DNA from: Ulva prolifera
Taxonomy: Eukaryota > Chlorophyta > Ulvophyceae > Ulvales > Ulvaceae
Assembly: GCA_023078555.1 (NCBI GenBank)
Contig: CM041203.1
Span: forward strand, 515,481 to 579,480
Direction of reading: 5' to 3'
DNA length: 64,000 bases
Shown: positions 48,411-59,148 of the stretch, piece by piece
Layout of the letters: every line of letters begins with the position of its first letter
Position numbering within the stretch: position 1 is the first letter of the stretch
The notes under the pieces: generated by a model
The model's database searches: none
What the model was told of the DNA's origin: nothing
The model's input: only the letters and a program-made list of their open reading frames with translations
Position numbers and translations under genes: made by a program

Positions 48411-48838
48411 TGCACATGCCTTGTGCGCTACGAGGCACTTTCACAACAGTCACCGCCGCAAAATACCAGATGTTTCCTATAACACTCATGAACCTGGAAT
48501 CTTCAGTAGCAGTGGCTCTCTCCAGCTTTGATGCTCTTTCACGGTAACAAACTAGGTGTTTGTTAGAGGTGGAGAGTTGAATAGCTTTGACCTAGTTTCG
48601 ACGGATTCATGACATTCACACTCCTTAGTTGTTGCCGCGGCACTAAGGGAGTGGGAGACTTGCGACAGTCAGACATACTGTACTTTTTGAGCAAGTTCTG
48701 GATTTTATTTCGTTGTGTCATGATGATTGTTTTGGCCTTGCGATCATGCGTGATCTCTGTGCCAAGTGCCCATGCTCTCCCTCCGGGATCATTCACCGAT
48801 TGTTGTGAAAGTGCCTCGTAGCGCACAAGGCAGGTGCA
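48411..48838. repeat. 38-bp inverted repeat pair (48411-48448 and 48801-48838)
   Basis: The left arm contains CCTTGTGCGCTACGAGGCAC; the right arm is its reverse complement with a single mismatch over 38 bases. The arms enclose most of the reverse-transcriptase fragment. This could form a long snap-back hairpin in RNA. Confidence 0.85.
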
Positions 48839-48898
48839 CATGCAAATGCACGCACGGGGTGACACGTGGCAGTCACCAGCCCGCGAATGAGAAGACAC
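48563..48898 (-). pseudogene. Ty1/copia reverse-transcriptase fragment
   Basis: The minus-strand translation contains GTEITHDRKAKTIIMTQRNK, then LLKKYSMSDCRKSPTPLVP, the characteristic C-terminal part of the copia polymerase just before RNase H. It ends at a stop soon after. Upstream polymerase motifs are missing, so it is a remnant, in the same orientation as the LTR at 49088-49390. Confidence 0.75.
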
Positions 48899-49087
48899 AT
48901 TCCAGCTCTCTGTAAAGGTCGAACAAGGTCATGGTTCAAGTATCTGACTCAGATACTGACCATGCAGGTGTGATCCCAGATCTCAGGCGTCATGTGCTAA
49001 GTACTCCCCACACATACTTAACATTTCGCCCAACTAAACTTACGGTATGACGCTTCCACTCGCGCTTGCATTCGAACACCGATACCA

Positions 49088-49390
49088 TGTCAGAAATGCT
49101 CTCTATCTGCGGGTCAGACGCGCAGTCTTAAGTCAGGTCAGGTAACCAGCATTCCATACCTGCTGCGCACAAAGGTAGAACCGAGGAATGCGAAGGGGGA
49201 GATCGGACACTGCTAGTACCGTGAAACAGTGAGAAGAATGGTTACAGCTCTCTGTGTGCACAGCCATATATGCACACTGAATAGTCAAGATTACGGCAGG
49301 AGATCCTCGCAGGATCTCCCTCACTACTCCGGGCAATCCTACTGGCGGCTTACCCCTGCACCTGATCCGCAGACCGATCGTGCTGTCACA
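49088..49390 (-). mobile_element. Copia LTR, minus orientation
   Basis: On the minus strand it begins TGTGACAG and ends CATTTCTGACA, directly followed by TGGTATCGG, a typical primer-binding site. It aligns along its whole length with the plus-strand LTR at 49415-49731 and is separated from it by only ~25 bases, so the two point away from each other. Confidence 0.75.
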
Positions 49391-49414
49391 ATGCATGAGC
49401 CTGCGGGCAGCAGT

Positions 49415-49731
49415 GTGGTGACAGGTGCACCCATGCACGGACGATCCGCGGATCCAGTGCAGGGGTAAGCCGCCAGCCGTGATTGTCTCGATGTAGTGAG
49501 AGAGATCCCGCGAGGGTTTTCCGCCGTAACCTTGAGTGTTTAGTGTGCATATAAGCTTGTGCACACTGAGATCTGTAACCATTGTTCTTACTGTTTCCCG
49601 GTGCTAGCACTCTCCTTAAAGCGTTCCTCGGTTCTACCTCTGTGCGCAGCAGGTATGGAACGCTGGCTGCCCTGACCTGACCTGTACTAAAGACTGCGCG
49701 TCTGACCTGACAAGATAGAGCATTTCTGTCA
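49415..49731 (+). mobile_element. Copia 5' LTR, plus orientation
   Basis: About 315 bases, ending CATTTCTGTCA just before the primer-binding site. It shares with its inverted partner GCAGGGGTAAGCCGCCAG, GTGCGCAGCAGGTATGGAA and GACTGCGCGTCTGACC. No downstream copy (3' LTR) is found after 54170, so the element is incomplete. The exact left border is uncertain by a few bases. Confidence 0.75.
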
Positions 49732-52244
49732 TGGTATCGGTGACATTAGCGTTATGTCTGTTTATGGTCTTGTTCAGGAAGCCGTCGGCCAATGTCTGTG
49801 CGCAGACACGGCGGGCATTCCACTGTTCTGCCGGCGCTCAGACTGCGGTCAAAAAGCGCAGGCATCATTTAGCTTTCTTGAGAAAAGCGAACGCGTTCGC
49901 TTATTTTTCTCAACCTGTCTGCTTGCGAGCAATCCCATCGGTTAGTTGCTGCGCACAACAAACAACCGTCTGTTCCTACTGCAGGATGTATCTTTCTAAC
50001 GCCAACTCTAACGCCAACTCTCCTCGCGAGGAGAGGCGTGACGATGCTGACCAGCAGCCTCTCGTCGACAGGGACGCTGACCAGCAGCTCCCTGACGGAG
50101 AACAGCCCGCGGGTATGTTGCTCCGGGGCGGACGAATTGTCCGGCCACGACCCTCTTCCCATACTGGGCAGAGCAGCCAGCAGGTGCCCTTTTCCTCTCA
50201 TGCTGTGAACGATCCTGGTCACACTGAGTCTTTCATATCACTCGAAACGTTGACCGAGGCGCTGCGTGCATCTCGGGGACGTAGCGAACCTGATTTGACT
50301 AAAGGAAAACTCCCTGAATGGAATTTTAAGACTGAAAGTTTCGTTGCGTACGAACAGAAAGTCTTTTTGTGGTTAGGCCAATTTGAGTTAGATCATCTGT
50401 TGCAGCACGCACCGTCTGCGGACGAACAGCGTGTTCATGCTAGGGCGAGGACACAGGTCCTGATGTCTTTGCCTGACGCGGATAGGACGACTGTCTATCG
50501 CATGTCACACCTGTGTGAAACATGGTCTTACCTGACTGCAAAGTACAGACCTAGCACCGAAGCCGAAATCCACAGACTGTGGAGTCGGTTTAATTCTTTA
50601 TCACAAAACAATAGAGATGTTGCGACATATTGTGGTGATGTGATGAGTGTTTACACTCAACTGGAGGCACTAGGTGCCGATGTGGGCCAGCGATGGCTTC
50701 GTTTGAAACTGTTAGAAGTGGGGGAGGAGTTCAACGCTGTGCGCGGCGAAGTCCAACACTCCTCCCCTCATGTGATCATATCACGTTTGACTGAGCATGC
50801 TGACTTGCTCAAACAACAGCGGCAGCTGCAAGCTAGGTCTGGGGCGCCCGCGGGCAAACCAGGCCATGGCTGGCGCAAGCAGCACCGTGGTGATAGTCCT
50901 TTAGTCGCCGCTCTCGCGGCCGGCCAGGCTCCTCGCGAGGAGACCAGGACCTGTTTCTTCTGCAAGAAGAAGGGACATTTGCGTGCGAACTGCCCCCAAC
51001 GCAAACAGGCTGCGGCCAACGATGTTTGCACTATAGAGATGCCTGCAAAGTATCCTCAACCAGACGCGTCTCTGCCATGGAACATTATTGTCGATAGTGG
51101 TTCGGACATGCATATAGTAGGAAATCGTCAAATGTTTACTGAGTACGGCCCGTGCCAGAAAGTTGCCAATCTCGCGGGACCAGGGCAGCTTTCTATCATG
51201 GGCAGGGGAACCATTCAGGTGAACCTGGGTACTTATGTGGACAAACATGGGAACCAGCATCCGCTGGATGTGGAAATCCCTGGTGTTTACTATGCGCCTG
51301 AATGTCCGTACAACTTGCTCAGCACAATGGGTCTTAGACATGAGCAGATGTTCCTAGATACGCGTAGAAATGTGTTGTACGTTCCTGGTCTGGGTGATAT
51401 GGCTACCGGCGTAGAGGATGACGTCAAATATCAGGAACTAGATGTGGATGGTCACCCTGTCTTTGCGTTCAAAATGGCAGTAGAGACCAAACCCATTCTC
51501 GTCGGTGCGCCTGTCAATAGGGGGGTAGTCTGGTCTAACCAGAGCAGTCCGACCTCAATGATTGAGGATCAACAGCAGTGGCATCATGTGGCGGTCGCGG
51601 CCATTGACCTGCAGCGACCCAATGCTGGGGGAGCTGAGGTCCCGCATGATGCATACTTGCTGGAACCTGCTTTTCTTGCACATTTGTCTTTTCATCAGTC
51701 GAATTGGGTTCTCAAGCGCATGCAATCCAACGCTGATTTTTATGGTCATTTGAATCTTGATGTCGATTCCGAGCCGCTGGAAAATCGGTGTCACGGCTGC
51801 AGAATTGGCAAAGTGCCTGCGGGTAAATTTTCTGCCAATGATCGTGAGCTCATGGGTCAGGCCAAGTGGCCTTGTGAGCAACTGCACGCCGATTTAGCTG
51901 GTCCTGTCTCTCCGGTAGGAATTGGTGGTGTGAAATATGTTTTGTTTGTGATGTGTGCCTTTACCCGATATACTTTCGTGGTCGGTCTGCGCAAAAAGAG
52001 TGAGGCTGCGGCCATGATCTCTTATACTATTGAACGCATTCGGGTGAATGTGGTGAAGCCAGGTGAACCGGGTGTGCGCATCCTGCACACCGACAAAGGG
52101 GGAGAGTTCATGGTCGTGGCCTTAAAACTCTACCTCCAGCGTCGTGGCATCACTCACCGCTTGACCCCCACAGCCGCTCATCGCTGTAACGGCATGATCG
52201 AGAGGAGGACCGGAGTGGCCTTTGAGTCACTCCGTGTGTCATAA
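49731..52244 (+). pseudogene. Ty1/copia gag-protease-integrase (5' part), interrupted
   Basis: One long frame, with a likely true start at the ATG at 49986. Order: a gag-like region (EWNFKTESFVAYEQKVFLWL, CETWSYLTAKYRPSTEAEIH), a CCHC zinc knuckle CFFCKKKGHLRANC (~50950), an aspartic protease with DSGSDMHIVGN (~51095), a gag-pre-integrase Zn-binding stretch (HLSFHQSNWVLKRM ... CHGCRIGK), and the integrase core with LHADLAGPV, LHTDKGGEF and RCNGMIERR. The order protease-integrase is that of copia. The frame ends at 52244 only because a 375-bp insertion begins at 52237; integrase sequence resumes on the far side. It is a decayed plant-algal type element, not functional as it stands. Confidence 0.9.
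49732..49744 (+). other. Retroelement primer-binding site (initiator tRNA-Met type)
   Basis: TGGTATCGGTGAC immediately follows the LTR. Its first seven bases equal TGGTATC, the start of the usual copia primer-binding site complementary to the 3' end of initiator tRNA-Met. The inverted element has the same sequence at 49087-49075. Confidence 0.7.
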
Positions 52245-52611
52245 ATCAGTGTCTAGGTACACCTGCAATGCATGACGCGCAAGTCTGCGCATGGGTATGG
52301 TGGCCAAGGGCCCACCCCGTGTTATGTTAGGATAGTATGCATGAGCATACTTGGGGCGCTCCGTGAGCGGCTCGCCCCGGGCCATTGTCATTGGGCCACG
52401 GTAGACATGCACGAATGGTCGCATATAGTCGTATGCGTCCAAGTCTGAAGTAACCTTTCTCTTACATCTTCCATAGGTTCCTGCACTGTCTTGCATCCAG
52501 TGCAGTATTCTCCCTGATCTGTGTAGTGACCTTTCGTACGACCTGGCGGCTCTCCAGGTATAGGCACTACTAACCTCCTAATGCACACATAATAGGTTCT
52601 CGTTTATAACG
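52237..52611. mobile_element. 375-bp nested insertion with 5-bp target-site duplication
   Basis: The integrase frame is split here. CCGTG occurs at 52232-52236 and again at 52612-52616, directly flanking the segment. Taking out the segment and one CCGTG restores the integrase reading frame, which supports a real insertion. The insert starts TGTCATAAA and ends with the roughly inverted TTATAACG, and a 5-bp duplication is typical of LTR elements, so a solo LTR of another family or a small non-autonomous element fits. It is not similar to the copia LTRs in this window. Its minus strand has overlapping open frames (e.g. CTGCKTVQEPMEDVRERLLQ) of unknown meaning. Confidence 0.7.
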
Positions 52612-52616
52612 CCGTG

Positions 52617-54169
52617 CTGTGCTGCTCGCGAGCGGCCTGCCTCTGTTCCTGTGGATCGAATGCCTCGCCAGTGTTGTACATGGTCACAATCTCACGCCGT
52701 CCTCGGCGCTGTACCATGACAAATTGGCGAGCATCCTCAAGGGCCTGAAAGGTCAGCATGCTGTCAACGCATCTGCGGATGCTGACGAAGCTGAGAAAAG
52801 CCTGGGGAAGGGAAAGCGCATGAAAAAGGCCGAGCGCGATAAGTTGAGGGATGAGGAAAAACGCAAGTACAAGTTGCTTGCGAAGACAGAGCCATACGAG
52901 TTTTTAGTGCGGTCTTGTGATAAGGATATCATTCCTTATATGTCTTTTTTCAGAGACACCTCCGTTGAGGTGTTCCAAGATCTGCTGCGGCAGCAGCGTC
53001 CGTGGGGGGTTGAGGTGTATGCATACCCTAGGGATGACAAGCTGCGGAAGTTGTCCCAAAGGGGTGTCCTTGCATAATGGGTCGGGGTTGGGCTGGGCCC
53101 CAGCATGCAGCGTGTGTACGCCCAGGATGTTCCTGGGGGTAGGGTTTTTGTTGTGCGCCAGGTCGTGTGCACTGCGGATCAGATGATCCGCCACGTACGC
53201 AAGTACGATGCGTCCGCCGTTGTGGACAAGAGGGAGCCTAAGGAGTTTGCGAACTCCTATACGGTTGCTTTCGAGGGGGACGATGAGGGTGAACGTGTGA
53301 CTGATGCTGATGTCCCTCCTTTCGTGGCAGAACACACGTATGACGGGGGAGTGTTGCGTCGTCTGCGTGACCAGCTTCACACCCCCCCTGGTCATGGTAG
53401 GGTTCCTGTCATGGAAATGACGTTCCGGCAGGACAACCCTGAGCCTATTCCTGCTGTGTACTCTCCGCGATTTGGAGCTGGCTCCTCTGCGGAGATAATC
53501 CGACGTGACCCTTCTCGGGCCACACCGGAAATAGCCAGATCAGCTTTGCATCGCACGCGTGCGACATCCAGAGCTGCTGCTCACCCTGACGTCCCTGTCC
53601 CCCCTCGTGTGCGCGGCGAAGTGCATCGTCCTGTCGCCATGCCCTCCCGCACTGCGCAGTATGTTGTCACGCGCAATGCTGTGCTACACGACCCTGGTGT
53701 AGAAGCTGCCTTTCCTATCCAAGTGTCTGTCAGTGCGTCTGATGATGACATGGATGAGGATGATGACAGTCCTGGCATCTATGACGACGATGATGAACAG
53801 CGCATGGACTACACCGTCTCAGATGATGAACGGGCTGCGGCCCATCAGAATCTGGAGGCTCAGCGGGTCCGTTCTGGAAGTAATTCGGCAGCGGCCTTAG
53901 CATCTGGCGCGGGGGCAGTTGCTCAGCCCTTGCGAGGAGCTGAGGCGCCGAGGCCCTTCTGGGAGGATGAGCCAGATGAGGTGGAGACCGGGTCCGAATT
54001 AGGGGGAGAGGATCCGGACCCCTCAGCCGCAGTTGGGGTTGATTTGCCTGACGAGGTGAGGGCCATTCCAGCTGCCTTACCTCGTATTAAAATCAATCCC
54101 CTTGTACAGAGCATACCCCTTAGCTGCCCGATGAAGGGGGTTCGGGCGGGTCGGGCGGGCCCTATATAA
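52617..54169 (+). pseudogene. Ty1/copia integrase C-terminal part and acidic linker; no reverse transcriptase
   Basis: Continues the integrase: LLASGLPLFLWIECLASVVH (the usual L-P-x-x-L-W segment), then a lysine-rich insertion (KGKRMKKAERDKLRDEEKRK) not usual for copia, then RPWGVEVYAYPRDDKLRKLS. An in-frame TAA at 53075-53077 interrupts; the same frame goes on with RVYAQDVPGGRVFVVRQVV and a long low-complexity acidic region (DDDMDEDDDSPGIYDDDDEQ). It stops at 54167-54169. The reverse transcriptase, RNase H and 3' LTR that should follow are absent. Confidence 0.8.
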
Positions 54170-54425
54170 CGGGGTTCGATGCTAAGCTAAGCTTAGCTTG
54201 GTTGCCACCAAAGTGAACGCGGGAGCCACTCTTGCAGCACAGTATGCTTGGTAATGAGTTAATTATTGCATCTGCATGATGTTGGCTAATGTTTGCCGTG
54301 TTTTTCTGGGCCCGTGTGAGTTTTTTTTAGTGTGTCTGTCCTCGTGCTCCCACTCGGCGTCGTCGAATAAAGCGAATTCAATATGCTATAGCACTCAATC
54401 CAGATTTCTTATTATTTGAGCTGTC
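54170..54425. other. Junction after retroelement; 16-bp palindrome
   Basis: No coding sequence seen. It contains the perfect palindrome AAGCTAAGCTTAGCTT at 54184-54199 just after a CTATATAA box at 54162-54169. This stretch also serves as upstream region for the next plus-strand gene. Confidence 0.4.
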
Positions 54426-57400
54426 ATGGAGCTGGATGACGCTGTACCCGGCGACGAATGGTGGCCGGATTTTGAATTTCCCGGTTTTGAATCGGATGCA
54501 GACGCAACTGAAGGTGAATTTCCGTGCAGCGAGGCTGGCAATGAGGGTGACAACGAGATGCATTATCTTATGCGACTGGAGGATAGGCTCGCAGGTGTGC
54601 ACGATTGCGGCCTCTGTCAATTGCTGCAAATCTCTTTGCACCTCACGGAGTGGCCACTGGTGTTTGATATGCAGGGAAGCCTCGATACAAGCCTCTATAC
54701 ATTTCTTTGAAGGACACAACACTTCACATTTTGAAAGGCAATCTCGATAGTGGTGGGATGAACCATTATCTCATTCAGTTTGCAGCTATGTATTTGGGCA
54801 TTCACATCGAGGCTGAATGGCTCGACGCCAAAATTGCAGCGTGAGCTCCTCACCTTCACTGTGCTCCATGTCTGTGGTTCTGCTACCAATTGAATTTCAG
54901 TCATCTTTGTTTGTGTGCAGCCACAAAGATACAGGAACAACCAGCGTTCGTGACAACCTAATGTCTATAGTCAATGATGTGGCCTCGATAGTGTTCGACA
55001 CAGACAAGCACACTGCTGATAACAAGCTCATGAAATACAGCAAGGTCATTTCAGAGATGATGGTGTATCTGTCCATCCAACACCCGGATGCATGAAAATC
55101 AGTCACACTGGTCAGGGACGATGGCGAGGTAACATCAAGCTGACCCTAGTCTATGTGCATGTTCTGTGTGAGTGCTGATGGTCAATGATGACACTCTGCT
55201 GCAAGAAGGTTTTATGGTGGTGCCAGTGCCGCAGCCTCAGCTGTTGACAACCTACATCGGTTCAGTCAAAAAGCTGAGGGATCATGCCGTGGATCTGAAG
55301 CATGCTGCAACGGCAGGTGCCAAAGACAGCGAATGCCTGCGCAAGAGGTTCCTTGCTGATGCCAACATAAAGAATGGGATGGCGGTTGTCCTCAAGGTCG
55401 CACTCGGTGACACTGAGGACCGCATGAAGAAGATGTTGAGCGTTGCATTAGATGACTCAGCAGCCACTAACCAGGAGGGCCTGGTGGCTGCCTTCTGGAG
55501 TGCATGTCGTGCACCGGTGGGTTCAACAACCGTGGTTTTGACTTTTTTCCAGATACATAGCAATAATACTCATCAAGACTACATGTAACATGTTTGCAGA
55601 ATATAAATGCTGACAACAATGAACCGGACGAGGACAGGCTGCTACCAAGACTGCTCAGAGGTGAATTACATGTGTTGCTGCAACGCCACCAGCCGTCCAA
55701 GATAGCCATGGTCCGTCGGAAAGCAATTGTGCAGAAAGTGCGATCTGTGTTCCCCGAAGCATTGGCATATCAGGCCGACTTTTCTCAGGACGGTAAGACA
55801 TCCTCTCACTGTAAGGTCCACGCTTCAACTTGTATATGTATGATTGTCCAAGCAACATTCAATGTTCAATCAGCATCAAGCTGGAACACTCACAAAGCAG
55901 CTGTTTGCAGTCCTTGATGCGCTAGCATGGATGGCCGCCTGTTTGCACAAGGCACAAGTTCCAAGTTCAGAGACTGGGGCCATGCCGTCCGAAGACGTGT
56001 GCATTGCCGCCAAGGCATTGCACACTTTGTTGTGTTTACAATTTTTCCAGTATCATCTATGGGGCACAGCCCGCGCAGGTACCCGATTACCTTATTGTCA
56101 ATGTTTGTGATCATGCTCAGCCTCTTATGTCTCTTGATGTGTGACATTGACTTGTTGTGCAGGTCAGAAATGGCTAGATCTGGGCTTGTCACCACACACC
56201 ACAGGGGCTTGGGCAATCTTGCTCAACCAGTTTATTGATGAGTGTGGAGATGTTCAAGTGGATGTTACAAGTACAGAAAAGTTGGAAAAGTTGCCTCTTG
56301 ACAAGGTGTGCCAAGCATCTGATCAAGTGGCTGAACAGCTTGGTGCACAACCAAGCATTCACAGCTTTTTGGAAGCTCTTCACACAGACATGATCCAAGA
56401 TATGTTGGCATCGCTGAGGGAGTGCCGAGAGACATTTTGCCAGAAGATTGAAGACAAATTCATGAGTATTTACGAGAAGTTCTCAAGCGGTGAAAAATAC
56501 AAAGGTGCGATTCATTTGTTTTCCAGGTTGCCTGGAGTAAATTGCATGAGATGATGTCATCGCATACAGCCTCTGACCAGCACCGCATTGCAGTGTCAGT
56601 GGGATCTCTGGATCCTGAAACTCTGAAGGATATACGTGAATTAAATGATGCCAGCAACATGTTACGGGGTGTTCAATGGAGTGACATGCCCACACTGCGA
56701 TATCTTGGCGAGCTCAAGCGCGGCAATGTTGCGAACCTTGGGTTTGAAGCGATGTTACTGTCTGGAGGCGTCTGTTTCAGCCAAGAAATTCAAAGCAATG
56801 GCTTCTCATCGGTAATGTCCATGTCGATGGACCTCCAAGTGTTGTGTGCATCATGTGATTGTGCCAGCAGTGTGCGGACATGCAACGGACTTCAGGGCCG
56901 CCCACCCTTTCCCAATGTACATTTCTTCAAGTTTGCTCAAGGCAGGCCCACCCACCATCATCTGCAGTGACTGGGATGCTTCGAGGTGATGCTACAGAGA
57001 GGGAGACAAGACGTATACATGCTGAGTGGAGCGTACCAGCAAGTGTCTGTGAGTCTTAACATTGTTGATATGCATCCACAAGTTATCGTTGACATGCAGA
57101 AACGTGAATGGATACGTGATGGGGTCGTTCAACGCCTCACCCTCCGCTGCAAAGTACTCGAGCCAGCAGTGTGCCAGCAGTGTGCGGATGATTGTGCCAG
57201 CAGTGTGCGGTTGCGTGCAGGGATCACTTTCATTCTACCAGAATATGGCCAATGGAATTGCGCATTGGGGTAAACAGGTGGAAACAATGTATGGAGGCCA
57301 TTTTCCAGTTGGTGACTTCAGAGGCACAGCGGCATTCAAAAATTTCTGGCCCTCTCTCGCCAAACAGATCGATGCTGGTCGGTGCGTTCCATGCTTCAGT

Positions 57401-57426
57401 CAAGTACAATGCTCAACATGTTAATT
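54426..57426 (+). CDS. Multi-exon protein, family unknown (N-terminal part of NDC10-like locus or separate gene)
   Basis: The likely start at 54426 gives an acidic N-terminus (MELDDAVPGDEWWPDFEFPG). Several coding-like exons follow, separated by short introns: NHYLIQFAAMYLGIHIEAEW (~54770), NDVASIVFDTDKHTADNKLM (~54990), LTTYIGSVKKLRDHAVDLKH with AGAKDSECLRKRFLADANIK (~55240-55375), KIAMVRRKAIVQKVRSVFPE (~55710), WLDLGLSPHTTGAWAILLNQ (~56200), LEALHTDMIQDMLASLRECR (~56390) and LDPETLKDIRELNDASNMLR (~56610). The content is mainly alpha-helical. I recognise no domain. Because the exons run up to the NDC10-like exons on the same strand with only short gaps, this may be one large gene. Confidence 0.55.
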
Positions 57427-57513
57427 CACGGTGACAATCACTGCACACTCCTCAACATCAAAATCTTTGCAATATGAATCAGGGATCCAGCAAGCGTTAC
57501 CAAAAAGTCGTGC

Positions 57514-59046
57514 TTGTACTTGGCCACTTTCCGAGAGAAGCTTGAGCAAGCGATGATATTATTTGAGCTGGGCATAAAAGATCAAAGTAAGAGAGGTAAT
57601 TGCCCTGTTCAAGTTCAGAAGGCAGTGTTTTCTCCTTCGACCCTTCTCGCCCGACTTGCCCTGGAATCTATAGGGTGCGAACACAAATCATCTCGTGTAG
57701 GGATAGCGGAGAGCAAGGTCAGTGCACTGTGTTTCCTCAGGGCTCAATCACTGCTAGTGTGCAGGCGGCAACAATACATGATGAGAGTCATGTTGCTCAG
57801 GGGCAAGGAATTCAGAGACCTTCCAATCGGACATATCTTCACATACACCAACTATTATTCATTGCCTACGGTGATGCCCATGTTGATTTTTGCGATCCAT
57901 GGTGCAAAGGCGAACAAGGAGGGCAAGCATGCAGATTGTCGAGCTGTTACATATGGCAATGAGCTTCTGCGATGCCCACTGCTGCATTTGGCTATACACG
58001 TAGCCTGTCGCCTGTTCCTTGGCAATGGGCAGCCGCTGCCAGAGTCGGTAGCTGAAACTACATCTTGGTAGGCAACCTCAATCGCATTCACAAACATTCA
58101 CACTTCCGTGAAACTTGTTCACAAGATGACCGTCACCCTATTCATATGCAAGATGCAAGCTCCGCTCGCTACCCACCAATATCCAGAACCCCCATTTGAT
58201 CCCGACTTGAAGAATCCATCATCTGCTATGGACAATCGGATCCGCAATATGCAGAAGACATGCTTCGGTCGCAACTTACCAAAAAAACAGCACACAAACC
58301 GGCGTGATGGAGCAAAGGAGATTGTTGAGCGAGGGTATGTGGAAGAGAACATGCCTGCTGCGTCCGCGATCCTTTGCTGAATGTGATTTGTTGATCATTG
58401 GTGCAGTGGGAGTGAGGCAGATGCTGCACGTGCTGGGAAGTGGAATCAGACCACCTTGAGCCAGTCCTACAATACAGTCCCATCAACGAGCACCGTGTGC
58501 TTGACACACGGTTACGAATCAACGAAGCATTTCTTACCAAAGCACGGATATCTGGTTGCCCCGGCTGCAATCAAGGCTAAAGTTTTCACTAAAGTGATCG
58601 AGCTGACTGATGGAACCACGCTCAACATCAAGCAGGCACTGGAATGGGTGAAAAGCAAAGAGGTGCGCATGCTTATCCATGTGCATGTGCAGCTCATCTT
58701 GTTTCCTTCAGCGCTGTCGCAAAATAAGCCTTAGACAATGAGTGTGCAGGTACAAGAGAAGTTAGCCACCCAAGAGGGCAACTCCCTCGAGAAGTTTTTG
58801 GAGGTCTTGGACTTTCTTGCCAATGTATTGGCGCAAGTATGTGGTCCTCGCAGCTGTGGCTAGTGGCCGTCTCGAATGACTCCATGTTGTCTTGATTTTT
58901 GACTGGTACAGGTTTTACCTATACTGAAGATTCTATACCCCGATCATTGGTTGTTTGATGACCACCCGTTATTCGATGATTTGGATCGATACACGCTGCA
59001 TGATGACCAGTGGACACAGTGGGCAGACCTTCAGTGGGATCTATGA
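57514..59046 (+). CDS. NDC10/Crypton-like (tyrosine-recombinase-fold) DNA-binding protein exons
   Basis: The exon from ~57748 to ~58070 reads RRQQYMMRVMLLRGKEFRDL, then IFAIHGAKANKEGKHADCRA and ELLRCPLLHLAIHVACRLFL. This is the pattern of the fungal NDC10 domain II and Crypton recombinases: LRG..R.L, then GKxNKEG, then an R-CP-x-x-x-LA block before a W (here ETTSW). An exon at ~58415-58660 has SQSYNTVPSTSTVCLTHGYE, then HFLPKHGYLVAPAAIKAKVF, the position of the H-x-x-R helix. A final exon to 59046 has LPILKILYPDHWLFDDHPLF and DDLDRYTL, like the L-x-x-x-x-P-x-x-x-F region of NDC10. The second recombinase Arg after the His seems to be Glu (HGYE), so catalysis is doubtful. Introns throughout argue for a host gene rather than a fresh mobile element. 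Recognition is from remembered family patterns, so moderate confidence. Confidence 0.55.
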
Positions 59047-59148
59047 ATGTCTGAATCTCTGTTGTTGCTGGTCAACTTGTGACACGCCCTCGGAAGCGGT
59101 TACCGCATGCAAGCTGTGATTGGTGACACTTCATATTGATGTGCAGGT

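Noticed and set aside
52236..52595. Interpreting the interrupting segment in the integrase as an intron, because TACTAAC lies about 20 bases before an AG
   Set aside because: Using that AG leaves an in-frame TAA before the integrase resumes, whereas a clean insertion with CCGTG duplication restores frame exactly.
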